64,000 nucleotides of DNA. Source: Lachnospiraceae bacterium JLR.KK008. GTDB lineage: Bacteria > Bacillota > Clostridia > Lachnospirales > Lachnospiraceae. The stretch is from NCBI GenBank assembly GCA_037015955.1, contig CP143548.1:2288001-2352000 (forward strand), read 5' to 3'. Made by a program: the position numbers and the translations under genes. The first letter of the stretch is position 1. Each line of letters starts with the position of its first letter. The notes beneath the pieces were generated by a model. That model ran no database searches. It had not been told where the DNA came from and saw nothing but the letters and a program-made list of their open reading frames with translations. This document shows positions 32,518 to 41,303 of the stretch, one piece after another.

Positions 32518-33555
32518 ATGATACGATTCGAATCCGATTATCTTGAAGGGGCACACCCCCTGATCCTCGAACACCTCCTCCGGACAAATATGGAACAGAC
32601 GCCCGGATATGGAACTGACAGCTATTGTGCACATGCCTGTGATCTCATCCGCCGTCACTGTCACGCACCACAGTCCTCTGTCCACCTGCTCTCAGGCGGC
32701 ACACAGACAAACGCCGTTGTCATTTCCTCTATCCTGCGCCCTCATCAGGGCGTCATCTGTGCGGAGAGCGGTCACATCAATATTCACGAGACGGGCGCCA
32801 TCGAAGCCGGCGGGCACAAAGTTCTGTCATTACCTTCCACAGACGGTACCTTAAGCGCCGCAGCCATTCAGGCATACTGCGACGCCCACTTTCAGGACAG
32901 CGACTGCGAACATATTGTGCAGCCCGGTATGGTTTATCTGTCTTTCCCTACGGAGAATGGCACACTCTATTCCAAAGAACAGTTGACAAAGATCAGCCGT
33001 GTCTGCCGGAACCTGTCGCTGCCGCTCTATCTGGACGGCGCCAGACTTGGCTACGGGCTGGCCTCTCCTAAAAATGATCTTACCCTCCCCGACATTGCTG
33101 CCCTCTGCGACGTCTTCTACATCGGCGGCACAAAAGTAGGCGCCCTCTTCGGAGAGGCCGTTGTTATCAGCAATCCCAATCTGCAAAAAGATTTCCGTTA
33201 TCTGATCAAGCAGCACGGCGCTCTGCTCGCAAAGGGCCGCCTGCTCGGCATCCAGTTTGAAACGTTATTCACAGATGATCTGTATTTTAAGATCTCCCGC
33301 CACGCCGTGGAAATGGCACTGCAGATCAGGCAGGCACTGGAAGAGAGGAAAATCTCTCTCTATTATGACTCCTGCACCAATCAGCAGTTTCCCGTTCTCA
33401 CCACGGAACAGACGGCCATCCTGGAAAAGGACTTCTCTTTCAGCCACTGGAAAAAGCTCCCGGATCACAGGAATGTAATACGCCTGTGCACCTCCTGGGC
33501 TACCCGGAGCCAGCATACGGCACAGTTGTGTGAGGTTATCCACACCCGGCTGTGA
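32518..33555 (+). CDS. Low-specificity threonine aldolase-like PLP enzyme (beta-eliminating lyase family)
   Basis: The 345-residue fold-type I enzyme starts at ATG 32518 with AGAAGGACC upstream, 2 nt after the kinase stop. The Schiff-base Lys is in YIGGTKVGALFGEA (about 205-218), the substrate Asp in LYLDGARLGYG, and the N-terminal FESDYLEGAHPLILEHLL matches the family. Threonine aldolases split threonine to glycine and acetaldehyde; this branch is often only annotated by family. A B6 kinase encoded just upstream would supply the PLP cofactor. Its last codons include a perfect DnaA box. Confidence 0.85.
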   Translation: MIRFESDYLEGAHPLILEHLLRTNMEQTPGYGTDSYCAHACDLIRRHCHAPQSSVHLLSGGTQTNAVVISSILRPHQGVICAESGHINIHETGAIEAGGHKVLSLPSTDGTLSAAAIQAYCDAHFQDSDCEHIVQPGMVYLSFPTENGTLYSKEQLTKISRVCRNLSLPLYLDGARLGYGLASPKNDLTLPDIAALCDVFYIGGTKVGALFGEAVVISNPNLQKDFRYLIKQHGALLAKGRLLGIQFETLFTDDLYFKISRHAVEMALQIRQALEERKISLYYDSCTNQQFPVLTTEQTAILEKDFSFSHWKKLPDHRNVIRLCTSWATRSQHTAQLCEVIHTRL

Positions 33556-33856
33556 ACTCCTGTCAGAGAGTCCGTTAGCTGTTGACCGAATCGTTTGTCC
33601 TCCCGCACTATGCGGTCATTTTGCAGGCATTTTGCAATCGGACCTGCAAATTTTGACAAAATAAAAATGACAGGCAGAACATTTTTCATGTCACAACAAC
33701 GAGAAATCCACACTTTCCACAGAGTTATCCACAGTGACATTAACGTCAGTTTTAATTAAAATGACTGTCATACGATCAATTTTCGACCAATTCTGAAAAT
33801 TGTTCGCCAAATAAAAAAGAAAACACAGCCGGAGCTGTGTCCATGAAAGGAAAAAA
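33556..33856. other. Non-coding region with DnaA boxes upstream of nfo
   Basis: This 301-bp AT-rich gap has the box AAATCCACA (33704-33712), CTTTCCACA (33713-33721) and the perfect DnaA box TTATCCACA (33727-33735). It also holds a perfect 8-bp inverted repeat CAATTTTC/GAAAATTG (33779-33786, 33797-33804). Another hairpin, ACACAGC/GCTGTGT, lies just before nfo; its T-run is on the minus strand only. No convincing nfo promoter was found. Confidence 0.55.
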
Positions 33857-34729
33857 ATGAATACACTAAAGATCGGTTCCCATGTCGGTATGAGCGGAAA
33901 AGAAATGTTTCTCGGCTCAGTAAAAGAAGCCCTCTCCTATGAGGCCAACACATTCATGCTCTATACTGGAGCACCCCAAAACACACGAAGAAAAGAATTG
34001 TCACAACTCTGCATCCCACAGGCCCATGCTCTGATGCAACAGGCCGGGATCGGGGAATTTGTCGTCCATGCCCCCTATATCATCAATCTGGCCAATACGA
34101 TCAAGCCGGAAACATTCCGGCTGGCAGTGGATTTCCTCGCTCTGGAGCTGGAACGCACCGCGGCAATGGGCAGCGCCATTCTTATCCTCCATCCCGGCTC
34201 CCATGTCGGAGAAGGCGCCAGAAAGGGAATCGACAGCATTACGGAAGGGTTGAATGCAATCCTCACTGCGGATACCCCCTGCCGGATTGCCCTGGAAACG
34301 ATGGCCGGAAAAGGCTCGGAGATCGGCCGCTCCTTTGAAGAGCTGGCCGCTATCTATGACGGTGTTGTCCACTCGCAAAAACTGAGCGTCTGTTTTGACA
34401 CCTGTCATGTCAACGATGCCGGTTATGACATCGTCAACGATTTTGACGGAGTCATTGAGCGCTTTCACAGTCTGATCGGCAAAGACCAGATCAGCGTTTT
34501 CCACATCAATGACAGCAAAAATGAAAGGGGAGCCGCCAAGGACCGTCATGCCAACATCGGTCAGGGTACGATCGGCCTGCCTGCTCTGCACGCCATCGTC
34601 CATCACCCTGACTTTATGGACATTCCCAAAATCCTTGAGACTCCCTATCTCCCTTCTGCAGATGATCCGAAGAAGTCCGTCGCCCCTTATCGGGCAGAAA
34701 TCGCTCTGCTGCGAAACCCTGCACCGTAA
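33857..34729 (+). CDS. nfo: Endonuclease IV (AP endonuclease)
   Basis: The 290-residue metal-dependent enzyme cuts DNA 5' to abasic sites in base excision repair. GAAAGGA precedes the ATG. The TIM-barrel metal ligands are visible in order: GSHVGMSG at the start, [17 protein letters not shown], the LETMAGKG Glu, the [13 protein letters not shown] Asp-His pair, HINDSK and the DRHANIGQG loop, plus the late ETPY. Every signature of the family is intact. It may be expressed with no partner; the next gene is convergent. Confidence 0.95.
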   Translation: MNTLKIGSHVGMSGKEMFLGSVKEALSYEANTFMLYTGAPQNTRRKELSQLCIPQAHALMQQAGIGEFVVHAPYIINLANTIKPETFRLAVDFLALELERTAAMGSAILILHPGSHVGEGARKGIDSITEGLNAILTADTPCRIALETMAGKGSEIGRSFEELAAIYDGVVHSQKLSVCFDTCHVNDAGYDIVNDFDGVIERFHSLIGKDQISVFHINDSKNERGAAKDRHANIGQGTIGLPALHAIVHHPDFMDIPKILETPYLPSADDPKKSVAPYRAEIALLRNPAP

Positions 34730-34746
34730 ACAGACGCGGCTGCCTG

Positions 34747-37140
34747 CTACAGCCACTCATCCCAGAATCGTTCGATCTGTTTACCAATGCGGTCAACCGT
34801 CACCTGCTGGCAGTTTTCCCATTCGCGGGGAAACATTTTTCTGTATGAGTGACTGCCAAACCGCTCATCCAAAAGAACGATAATGCCAATGTCCTCCGCT
34901 GTCCGTATGACTCTGCCCGCTGACTGCAGCACTTTGTTCATCCCCGGATAGCGGTAGGCATAATCAAATCCGTTGCCATCCCCGTCGTCAAAATATTGTT
35001 TCAATATTTCCCGCTCCGCACAGACCTGCGGTATTCCGGTTCCCACAATGATAACGCCAATCAGACTGTCGTTTTTCAGATCAATCCCTTCACTGAAGAT
35101 ACCTCCCATCACACAAAACCCAAGCAGGCTATTCTCTTCCTCCTCCACCTCCATTCGGATTTGTGTGAGATCGCACAGCTCATTTCCCGAAAACCGTTTG
35201 AGAAAGTCTTCCCTCTCCTGCTCATCCATACGGCTGTCCTGTACGATGCACTCCTGCATCTCATCCTGGAATTCCGCCGTGTAAATGTCATACACCTGCT
35301 GCAAAAAACGGTATGATGGAAAGAAGACCATATAATTGCCATATCGGTTTTTTACCGTCTCATAAATATAACGGGCAATTTTTCTGTACTCGTCCTCTCC
35401 GCGCCTTGTATAGCGCGTTGTCACATCCGTCCCCGTGAGCTGTACACATCTGCGCCTGTCAAAGGCAGACTCCGCATAGACTTCATAGTCCTCCGTCTCC
35501 CCTCCCAGCAGCCTCTTATAATACTGAATGGGGAGCATGGTTGCGGAAAACAGGATGCTGCTCACCGCCCGGCTCATACATTCCTTCAGATTTTGCGCCG
35601 GGTTGACACAAAACAGGCGGATCAGAAAGCGGTCATCTTCTTCTATCTTCGTGTAAGTCACATAGTTTTCATCCGTCAGTTCATACATTTCCAGAAAATG
35701 TGAAACCGCAAAGTAAAATTCCAGCACATCGCCCCGCACTGCCTCCCGCTCCCGTTCCTCCGCCGTCTCCAGAAAGTCTTCCAGAGAAGCATGCAGCCTT
35801 GTGAGCGCCATTACAAACGGCGAGATCATCTCCGTCACTCTGTAAGTTTCACATTCCCGTTTCAACATCAGCAGTTCCCGGTTACATTTGTCCAGATGAC
35901 GGCTAATCTTTATGTCGACCGTCCTGATCTTGCGTTTCAGCTCCAGAAAGTCCTCTTTCCACAGAGATGCACTGTACATCTCCCTGCCCCGCTCCACCAG
36001 ATTATGCGCTTCGTCGATCAGGAACAGGTATTCCCCCTTTCCTTTCTCTGCAAAAAAGCGCCGCAGATAGACATGCGGATCAAAAACATAATTGTAATCG
36101 CAGATAATACCGTCGCAAAACAAGCTGATGTCCAGCCCCATCTCAAAAGGGCATACGCGATGTCTCTCTGCATATGCTCTTATCGTTCCCCGCGAATAAT
36201 TGACCTCATGAGTCAGTATATCGTACAGAGCGTCATTAATCCTGTCATAATGCCCTTCTGCATAGGGACAGGCCTGCGGGTTACATTCCGCCGCTTCCAG
36301 AAAACAGATCTTATCTCTGGCAGTCAGCAATACCGTCTTAAATGCCAGCCCCCGTGCTCTCATCTGCCCGAACGTCTCATCTGCCACCATGCGGGTAATT
36401 GTCTTCGCAGTCAGATAAAAGAGTTTGTCCGCCTTTTCCTCCCCGATCGCCTTGACCGCCGGAAACACAGTGGAGATCGTCTTGCCGACTCCTGTCGGCG
36501 CCTCCAGAAACAGCTTTCGCTTATGACAGATTGTCTGGTAGACATAGGACGCCAGCTCTTTCTGCCCTTTTCTGTATACAAAAGGAAAAGCGAGCCCATG
36601 AATAGACTCCTGCCGCTTTTCCTTCCACTCCGACTCCATATCAGCCCATTTCCTGTATTGACCAAGCAGGGCAATAAACCATTTCTCCAGTTCTTCGAAA
36701 GAATAAGAGGAAGTAAAATAGCGGATTTCCTCCGTATCCATGTTGCAATAAGTCATACGCACACGGATTTCCCCTTCTCTGTGTTCCAGCCCGTACAGAT
36801 AAGCGTAACACTTAGCCTGTGCCAGATGGACCGGCACCGGCCCCTCCAGCCTTGACACATCCCGGTAAGTCCCTTTGATCTCATCTACCGTAAATCCGTC
36901 ATCTTCCGTGATGATGCCGTCAGCTCTGCCTTCTATCGTAATCTCATATGTTTCCGTTTTCTCTATGTAATGCAGCGGCACTTCCGCCTGATAGTTCGCT
37001 CCCATCCGTCTCTGGATCATCCGGTGGACCCGGCCGCCTTCCGCCATGGCGGCCTCGGAAGAAGCCGCATGGCGATTGTCAATATTGCCGCTGCGCATAA
37101 GAAACTCTACCAGACTGCGCACTGACGTTTTCAGCTTCAT
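34747..37140 (-). CDS. Rad3/XPD-type FeS DNA helicase with N-terminal PD-(D/E)XK-like domain
   Basis: The 797-residue protein has an N-terminal region (about 40-150) with the nuclease-like pattern of an EITIEGRADGI Asp, a VDEIKGTY E-x-K motif and a later QAKCYAYLY, similar to Cas4/RecB nucleases. The superfamily 2 helicase core has Walker A EAPTGVGKT (Lys about 220) and DEAH at about 376. A Cys cluster between them (KICFLEAAECNPQACPY and later CPFEMG) fits a 4Fe-4S domain, and the C-terminal motor has MGGIFSEGIDL and QSAGRVIR. Its likely job is DNA unwinding and trimming in repair. It follows the HPr-like gene by 9 bp. Confidence 0.9.
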   Translation of the reverse strand: MKLKTSVRSLVEFLMRSGNIDNRHAASSEAAMAEGGRVHRMIQRRMGANYQAEVPLHYIEKTETYEITIEGRADGIITEDDGFTVDEIKGTYRDVSRLEGPVPVHLAQAKCYAYLYGLEHREGEIRVRMTYCNMDTEEIRYFTSSYSFEELEKWFIALLGQYRKWADMESEWKEKRQESIHGLAFPFVYRKGQKELASYVYQTICHKRKLFLEAPTGVGKTISTVFPAVKAIGEEKADKLFYLTAKTITRMVADETFGQMRARGLAFKTVLLTARDKICFLEAAECNPQACPYAEGHYDRINDALYDILTHEVNYSRGTIRAYAERHRVCPFEMGLDISLFCDGIICDYNYVFDPHVYLRRFFAEKGKGEYLFLIDEAHNLVERGREMYSASLWKEDFLELKRKIRTVDIKISRHLDKCNRELLMLKRECETYRVTEMISPFVMALTRLHASLEDFLETAEEREREAVRGDVLEFYFAVSHFLEMYELTDENYVTYTKIEEDDRFLIRLFCVNPAQNLKECMSRAVSSILFSATMLPIQYYKRLLGGETEDYEVYAESAFDRRRCVQLTGTDVTTRYTRRGEDEYRKIARYIYETVKNRYGNYMVFFPSYRFLQQVYDIYTAEFQDEMQECIVQDSRMDEQEREDFLKRFSGNELCDLTQIRMEVEEEENSLLGFCVMGGIFSEGIDLKNDSLIGVIIVGTGIPQVCAEREILKQYFDDGDGNGFDYAYRYPGMNKVLQSAGRVIRTAEDIGIIVLLDERFGSHSYRKMFPREWENCQQVTVDRIGKQIERFWDEWL

Positions 37141-37149
37141 ACAGACTCC

Positions 37150-37380
37150 TTAGCATGCCACTGCCAGACGATTCAAATACTCTTCAAAAGAGGGATCAAA
37201 TCCATTATACCTGACTGTCAGCGTTTTCGTAAAATCCAGTCCATATACACCTAAAATTGATTTTGCATCCACCACGTAATGATTGTAAGAAATATCAATG
37301 TCAAAACTGCATCTGGACGCCGCCTCTACAAAATCCGGTACTTCATTCAGTCCCAGCCTGATGTTTCGTTGCCTTTCCAT
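37150..37380 (-). CDS. HPr-like protein lacking the phosphorylatable histidine
   Basis: The 76-residue protein is taken from ATG 37380, 9 nt after AAAGGA. The later half matches HPr well: VVDAKSILGVYGLDF corresponds to the Ser46 region of HPr (pattern KSIMGVMSL), and DISYN precedes it. The N-terminal GxHARP motif with the PTS His15 is replaced by LNEVPDFVEAASRC, so PTS phosphotransfer is not expected. It may be a Crh-like regulator, or a scaffold. It is the first gene of a two-gene unit with the nuclease-helicase. The role is unknown. Confidence 0.75.
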   Translation of the reverse strand: MERQRNIRLGLNEVPDFVEAASRCSFDIDISYNHYVVDAKSILGVYGLDFTKTLTVRYNGFDPSFEEYLNRLAVAC

Positions 37381-37514
37381 TGCTCTCATTCCTTTCAACT
37401 ATTTATACGCCAAATATCTGATTCCTGGTTGTATTTATCCTAATATTCCCAAAAATAAAGCACTCTATACAAAATCACTATTAGCTCAGTCCCCTCCGGC
37501 CTGAGTTCCGGACA

Positions 37515-38294
37515 TTACTGATCAGACTTCTCCATAAATTCCGTCATGTAAGGGCGGAAGCGAAGCGGCAGCATACCTTTCTGCAATGGTTCGTTCCTTC
37601 GTCCCTCTACCGCTATCTTATGACAAAAATGCCGAAACAGTTCCTGATACGTTTCTTCCGCCTGACTCATCCGGATACTCTCTTTCTCAAAATAAGGTGC
37701 TTTTGTCAAAAGCCACTGTCTGCCAGCCTCGTGAATTGCAAACAATGATCGTCCACAGTCACAGATCATAAAATTCTCCATCGGAAACCGGTCTGCAAAA
37801 TGGTCGGCCAGAAATACAATTACATTATTTTTCGGCTGAATCTCCGAAAACATTACCCCATTCTCCAACTCGCGGAAACGGACAAATCCGCTCAGCTGAT
37901 GCATCTCATGCCAGGCATTGTATTTTAGTTTCATCACTTTCTGTATATCCGCATCCGCATGACGTTCAAAAATCCGTGCCGGTGCAGAGAGACACAGCCC
38001 TTTCATAATCGTTCTGTAAACTGCCGTCGCCTTTTGCGAATCTGTAGAGGCGAGCGCCAGGCAGAATATATAAAAGCCCTCCTCTCCAAAACGTTTCTGC
38101 AGCGTACGCATGACTTTCCCGCATTTATCGTCGTCATTTTCCACACGCTCATATACCGCAAACAGCCTGAGATTCCCCTCTTCGGAAGTCTGTATCCCAG
38201 TCTGCTCGGGTTTATAGCGCTTCTCACTGGCGACATAGACGGCGGTAAAGATCCCTTCCAGGCTGTCCTCACAGATCAGGATATGTTCTTCCAT
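37515..38294 (-). CDS. DUF4130 / TIGR03915-type probable DNA metabolism protein
   Basis: The 259-residue protein matches the family that always accompanies the radical SAM protein TIGR03916: MEEHILICEDSLEGIFTAVY at the start, RTIMKGLCLSAP, KVMKLKYNAWHEMHQLSGFVRF, ITPKN-like IQPKNNVIVFLADHFADRFP, and PLRFRPYMTEF at the end. The internal HEMHQLSGFVRF segment is highly conserved. It overlaps the end of the radical SAM gene by 19 nt with a strong GGAGGAAGAAGG site, so they are coupled. The biochemical function is not known; DNA repair or modification is inferred. Confidence 0.87.
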   Translation of the reverse strand: MEEHILICEDSLEGIFTAVYVASEKRYKPEQTGIQTSEEGNLRLFAVYERVENDDDKCGKVMRTLQKRFGEEGFYIFCLALASTDSQKATAVYRTIMKGLCLSAPARIFERHADADIQKVMKLKYNAWHEMHQLSGFVRFRELENGVMFSEIQPKNNVIVFLADHFADRFPMENFMICDCGRSLFAIHEAGRQWLLTKAPYFEKESIRMSQAEETYQELFRHFCHKIAVEGRRNEPLQKGMLPLRFRPYMTEFMEKSDQ

Positions 38295-39619
38295 ATAGCT
38301 CCTTCTTCCTCCTGTTCCTGCATAAAATGCACATCATCAAACAGTGACAACTGTTTATAAGTAACCTGCTGCCTGTCGAAAGGAAGCCGTTCCTTCTCAT
38401 ACAGCAGATTTCTTGTAATATAGTCTTCCTCAATGCGGACAGGATACATCTGCTTTCCACTGCATGTGATAAAATACAGTGCCCGTTTCAATACTACACC
38501 CATTTTCTTCAGATCATCAAATGTCAGTCTTGCACTCCTTCTGGCCTGTACGATCCGCAGAGCACTCTTGACGCCGATCCCTGGCACACGCAGTATCATC
38601 TGGTAGTCCGCGGTCTGTACGTCAACCGGAAACTGTTCCAGATGCCCAAGCGCCCAGTCACACTTCGGGTCCAGCAATATATTAAAGTTCTGCTTTTTCT
38701 CATTCAGCAGTTCTCCTGCGGCAAACCCATAATAACGCAGCAGCCAGTCAGCCTGGTACAATCTGTGTTCCCGCAGAAGCGGCGGGCCGCCTGCCGGCGC
38801 GGGCAGCGCCTTGTCCGCATTCACTGCCATAAATGCCGAATAGAATACTCTTTTCAGGGCAAATTTCTGATAAAGGCTTTCCGCTACCGATAAGATCTGA
38901 TAATCGCTCTCCGGAGTAGCGCCGATGATCATCTGTGTGGACTGCCCCGCCGGGACAAACCTGGGCGCATGACGGTACAAGGCAAGCTCATTTTTATTTC
39001 CGTCAATGCCCGCCTGTATCTGACGCATAGGCGTCAGAATGTTTTTGCGATGCTTATTCGGCGCAAGCGTCCGCAGCCCTTCCGCTGTCGGCAGCTCCAG
39101 ATTGATACTCATACGATCGGCCAGCAGCCCCGTCCTGGCAATCAGCGCCGGGTCCGCCCCCGGAATCGCCTTTACATGGATATACCCCTGAAAGTGATGC
39201 TGGTGCCGCAGCAGATAAAGACTGCGGTAAAGCAGCTCCATCGTCAGATCAGGGCTGCCCAAAATGCCTGAACTCAAAAACAATCCTTCTATATAATTGC
39301 GCCGGTAAAAGCCGATCGTCAGTTCACAGATCTCCTCCGGCGTAAATGCCGCCCGCGGCACGTCATTGGAACGACGGTTGATACAATATTTGCAATCATA
39401 AATACATTCGTTCGTCAATAATATTTTCAGAAGAGAGATACATCTCCCATCCGCACTGAAACTGTGACAGATACCAGCAGTCAGCGTACTGCCCATATTT
39501 CTGCCGTCACCCTTCCGGTCCACGCCGCTGCTCGTACACGCCACATCGTATTTCGCCGCATCACTCAATATTCCCAGTTTCTCTTTTATACCCATTGCAT
39601 TTTGACTGATGTAGTCCAT
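38276..39619 (-). CDS. Putative DNA modification/repair radical SAM protein (TIGR03916 type)
   Basis: The 447-residue radical SAM enzyme has the [4Fe-4S] motif CIYDCKYC (Cys72, 76 and 79). The family-typical N-terminus KYDVACTSSGVDRKG carries another conserved Cys. A helix-hairpin-helix near the C-terminus (LRVPGIGVKSALRIVQARR) is typical of DNA-contacting proteins, supporting a DNA substrate. Ends in Glu-rich residues just before the partner's start. It is co-transcribed with the DUF4130 protein. The reaction is not established in the literature I know; repair or base modification is inferred. Confidence 0.9.
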   Translation of the reverse strand: MDYISQNAMGIKEKLGILSDAAKYDVACTSSGVDRKGDGRNMGSTLTAGICHSFSADGRCISLLKILLTNECIYDCKYCINRRSNDVPRAAFTPEEICELTIGFYRRNYIEGLFLSSGILGSPDLTMELLYRSLYLLRHQHHFQGYIHVKAIPGADPALIARTGLLADRMSINLELPTAEGLRTLAPNKHRKNILTPMRQIQAGIDGNKNELALYRHAPRFVPAGQSTQMIIGATPESDYQILSVAESLYQKFALKRVFYSAFMAVNADKALPAPAGGPPLLREHRLYQADWLLRYYGFAAGELLNEKKQNFNILLDPKCDWALGHLEQFPVDVQTADYQMILRVPGIGVKSALRIVQARRSARLTFDDLKKMGVVLKRALYFITCSGKQMYPVRIEEDYITRNLLYEKERLPFDRQQVTYKQLSLFDDVHFMQEQEEEGAIWKNIS

Positions 39620-39780
39620 GTTCCGTTTCCCCTCTCTGTTCTTTTTCTATCATACCACTATATTCCATTTCGAACAAGTGTTTTCGAACATATTTTCTGC
39701 ACAATAATTACTCTTGCATTTGCAGGAAAAAAGCGTTTTAATAGATATGAATCTGATATGACACGAAAGGACGGCATAAA

Positions 39781-40794
39781 ATGATGAAACAATGTAGCAT
39801 TCCTGATCACTATCAATCTGCGCTGGACCTGCACGAGACACAGGTAGGAATCAAGACCGTAAAAGACTTTTTCCAGACTCTTCTGGCCAAACGGCTCAAC
39901 CTTCTGCGTGTATCCGCGCCCTTGTTCGTTGACCCGGCCTCCGGTCTCAACGACAACTTAAACGGTATCGAGCGTCCGGTCTCTTTTGGCATCAAGGAGC
40001 AAAATGACGCCCCCGCGGAGATCGTCCATTCGCTGGCCAAATGGAAACGATATGCACTCAGGAAATATGGGTTTCAGATGGGCGAAGGACTGTACACCGA
40101 TATGAGCGCCATCCGCCGCGATGAAGAGACCGACAATATCCATTCCATCTATGTGGACCAATGGGACTGGGAAAAAATCATTTCCGGACAGCAGCGCAAT
40201 ATGGAAACGCTCAAAGATACCGTAACGACTGTCTATAAAGTACTGCGGAAGACCGAAAAGTACATGTCGATCCAATATGACTACATAAAGGAGATTCTGC
40301 CGGAAGAAATCTACTTTATCACCACCCAGGAACTGGAGGACCTGTTTCCCGAACATACCCCTAAAGAGAGGGAATATCTGATCACGAAAGAAAAAGGCGC
40401 CGTCTGTCTCATGCAGATCGGCGACACACTGAGATCCGGCATCCCCCATGACGGCAGGGCGCCTGACTATGACGACTGGCAGTTAAACGCAGATATTCTC
40501 GTATATTATCCGGTTCTCGATATTGCCCTGGAACTTTCTTCCATGGGAATCCGCGTAGACGCCTGCTCGTTGAAGAGTCAGCTGGAAAAGGCAGGCTGCA
40601 CCGAACGTGCCGCTCTTCCTTTCCAGAAATCTGTCTTAGCCGACGAGCTGCCATATACGATCGGCGGCGGCATCGGCCAGTCCAGAATCTGTATGTTCTT
40701 TTTGCGGAAAGCACACATCGGAGAAGTGCAGTCTTCTCTCTGGCCGGAAACGACATGGGAGGAAGTCCGCAGGAAACACGTTTCTCTTCTGTAA
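39781..40794 (+). CDS. asnA: Aspartate--ammonia ligase
   Basis: The 337-residue ammonia-dependent asparagine synthetase forms asparagine, AMP and PPi from aspartate, ATP and ammonia. AAAGGACG precedes tandem ATG codons. The class II aaRS-like fold is recognisable: VSAPLFVDPASGLNDNLNG, the core VHSLAKWKR motif, SIYVDQWDWEK, then GAVCLMQIGD and the C-terminal GGGIGQSRICMFFLRKAHIGEVQSSLWP. Length matches the family. It is monocistronic. No T-box fits in the 160-bp upstream gap. Confidence 0.95.
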   Translation: MMKQCSIPDHYQSALDLHETQVGIKTVKDFFQTLLAKRLNLLRVSAPLFVDPASGLNDNLNGIERPVSFGIKEQNDAPAEIVHSLAKWKRYALRKYGFQMGEGLYTDMSAIRRDEETDNIHSIYVDQWDWEKIISGQQRNMETLKDTVTTVYKVLRKTEKYMSIQYDYIKEILPEEIYFITTQELEDLFPEHTPKEREYLITKEKGAVCLMQIGDTLRSGIPHDGRAPDYDDWQLNADILVYYPVLDIALELSSMGIRVDACSLKSQLEKAGCTERAALPFQKSVLADELPYTIGGGIGQSRICMFFLRKAHIGEVQSSLWPETTWEEVRRKHVSLL

Positions 40795-40936
40795 AATCAG
40801 AAGAGAAACTCTCTGGCCGGCTCCCGGTGTATCAGCCAATCTGTGAGAACCGCCCGGGCCAATCTGAAACAGGTATTGCAACGATTCGCATAGACCATGT
40901 ACTTTTCCTGCTTACCATGTCTGTCATAAAAAAGAC

Positions 40937-40964
40937 TTGCTATTTTGAACAAACATGGTATAAT
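40937..40964 (+). promoter_or_regulatory. Promoter of the tRNA-Gly gene
   Basis: TTGCTA (40937-40942), a 16-bp spacer and TATAAT (40959-40964), about 20 bp before the mature tRNA. Confidence 0.65.
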
Positions 40965-40984
40965 AGCATAGTAAAGACACATAT

Positions 40985-41055
40985 GCAGGATTAGTACATC
41001 GGTAGTATGTCAGCTTCCCAAGCTGAAGAGGCGGGTCCGACTCCCGTATCCTGCT
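40985..41055 (+). tRNA. tRNA-Gly (anticodon CCC)
   Basis: The acceptor arms GCAGGAT and ATCCTGC pair perfectly, the anticodon arm is TCAGC-TTCCCAA-GCTGA with anticodon CCC, and the T arm is GCGGG-TCCGACT-CCCGT. There is no encoded CCA. The T loop reads TCCGACT rather than the usual TTCGANT. A strong terminator follows. Confidence 0.93.
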
Positions 41056-41067
41056 TTGACAGACGTT

Positions 41068-41101
41068 AAAAAAAGAATCTCGGACTGAGATTCTTTTTTT
41101 T
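41068..41101 (+). terminator. Terminator of the tRNA-Gly gene
   Basis: GAATCTC (41075-41081), loop GGACT, GAGATTC (41087-41093) and a run of eight T. Confidence 0.93.
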
Positions 41102-41303
41102 GTTGCAGTCAGCCCTTTCGGAAAATGCCGAGCAGGCGCAAAAGCCGACAACAGATCATACCTGGCCCGGCTACATGTTTTGCCCTTCAGAAAATGATGC
41201 AAAAATGATACAACTTTGATGCCATTCTGATGGCTTGAAACGGTATCTTATCATACATACACTACTTATTTTATTGCAAGAGTACATCAGAACGGAGGAT
41301 TTT
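41102..41303. other. Non-coding gap upstream of the VIT/VWA protein gene
   Basis: About 200 bp with no ORF of note. I found no convincing promoter; the gene's ribosome binding site GGAGG is at its 3' end. Confidence 0.4.

Noticed and set aside
33820-33845. Terminator in front of nfo
   Set aside because: The ACACAGC/GCTGTGT hairpin has its T-run only on the minus strand, where no gene ends; it is more likely a leader hairpin.
41112-41196. Repeated GCCCTT...GAAAATG motif
   Set aside because: Two imperfect copies of about 15 bp in a gap are within chance expectation and tie to no feature.
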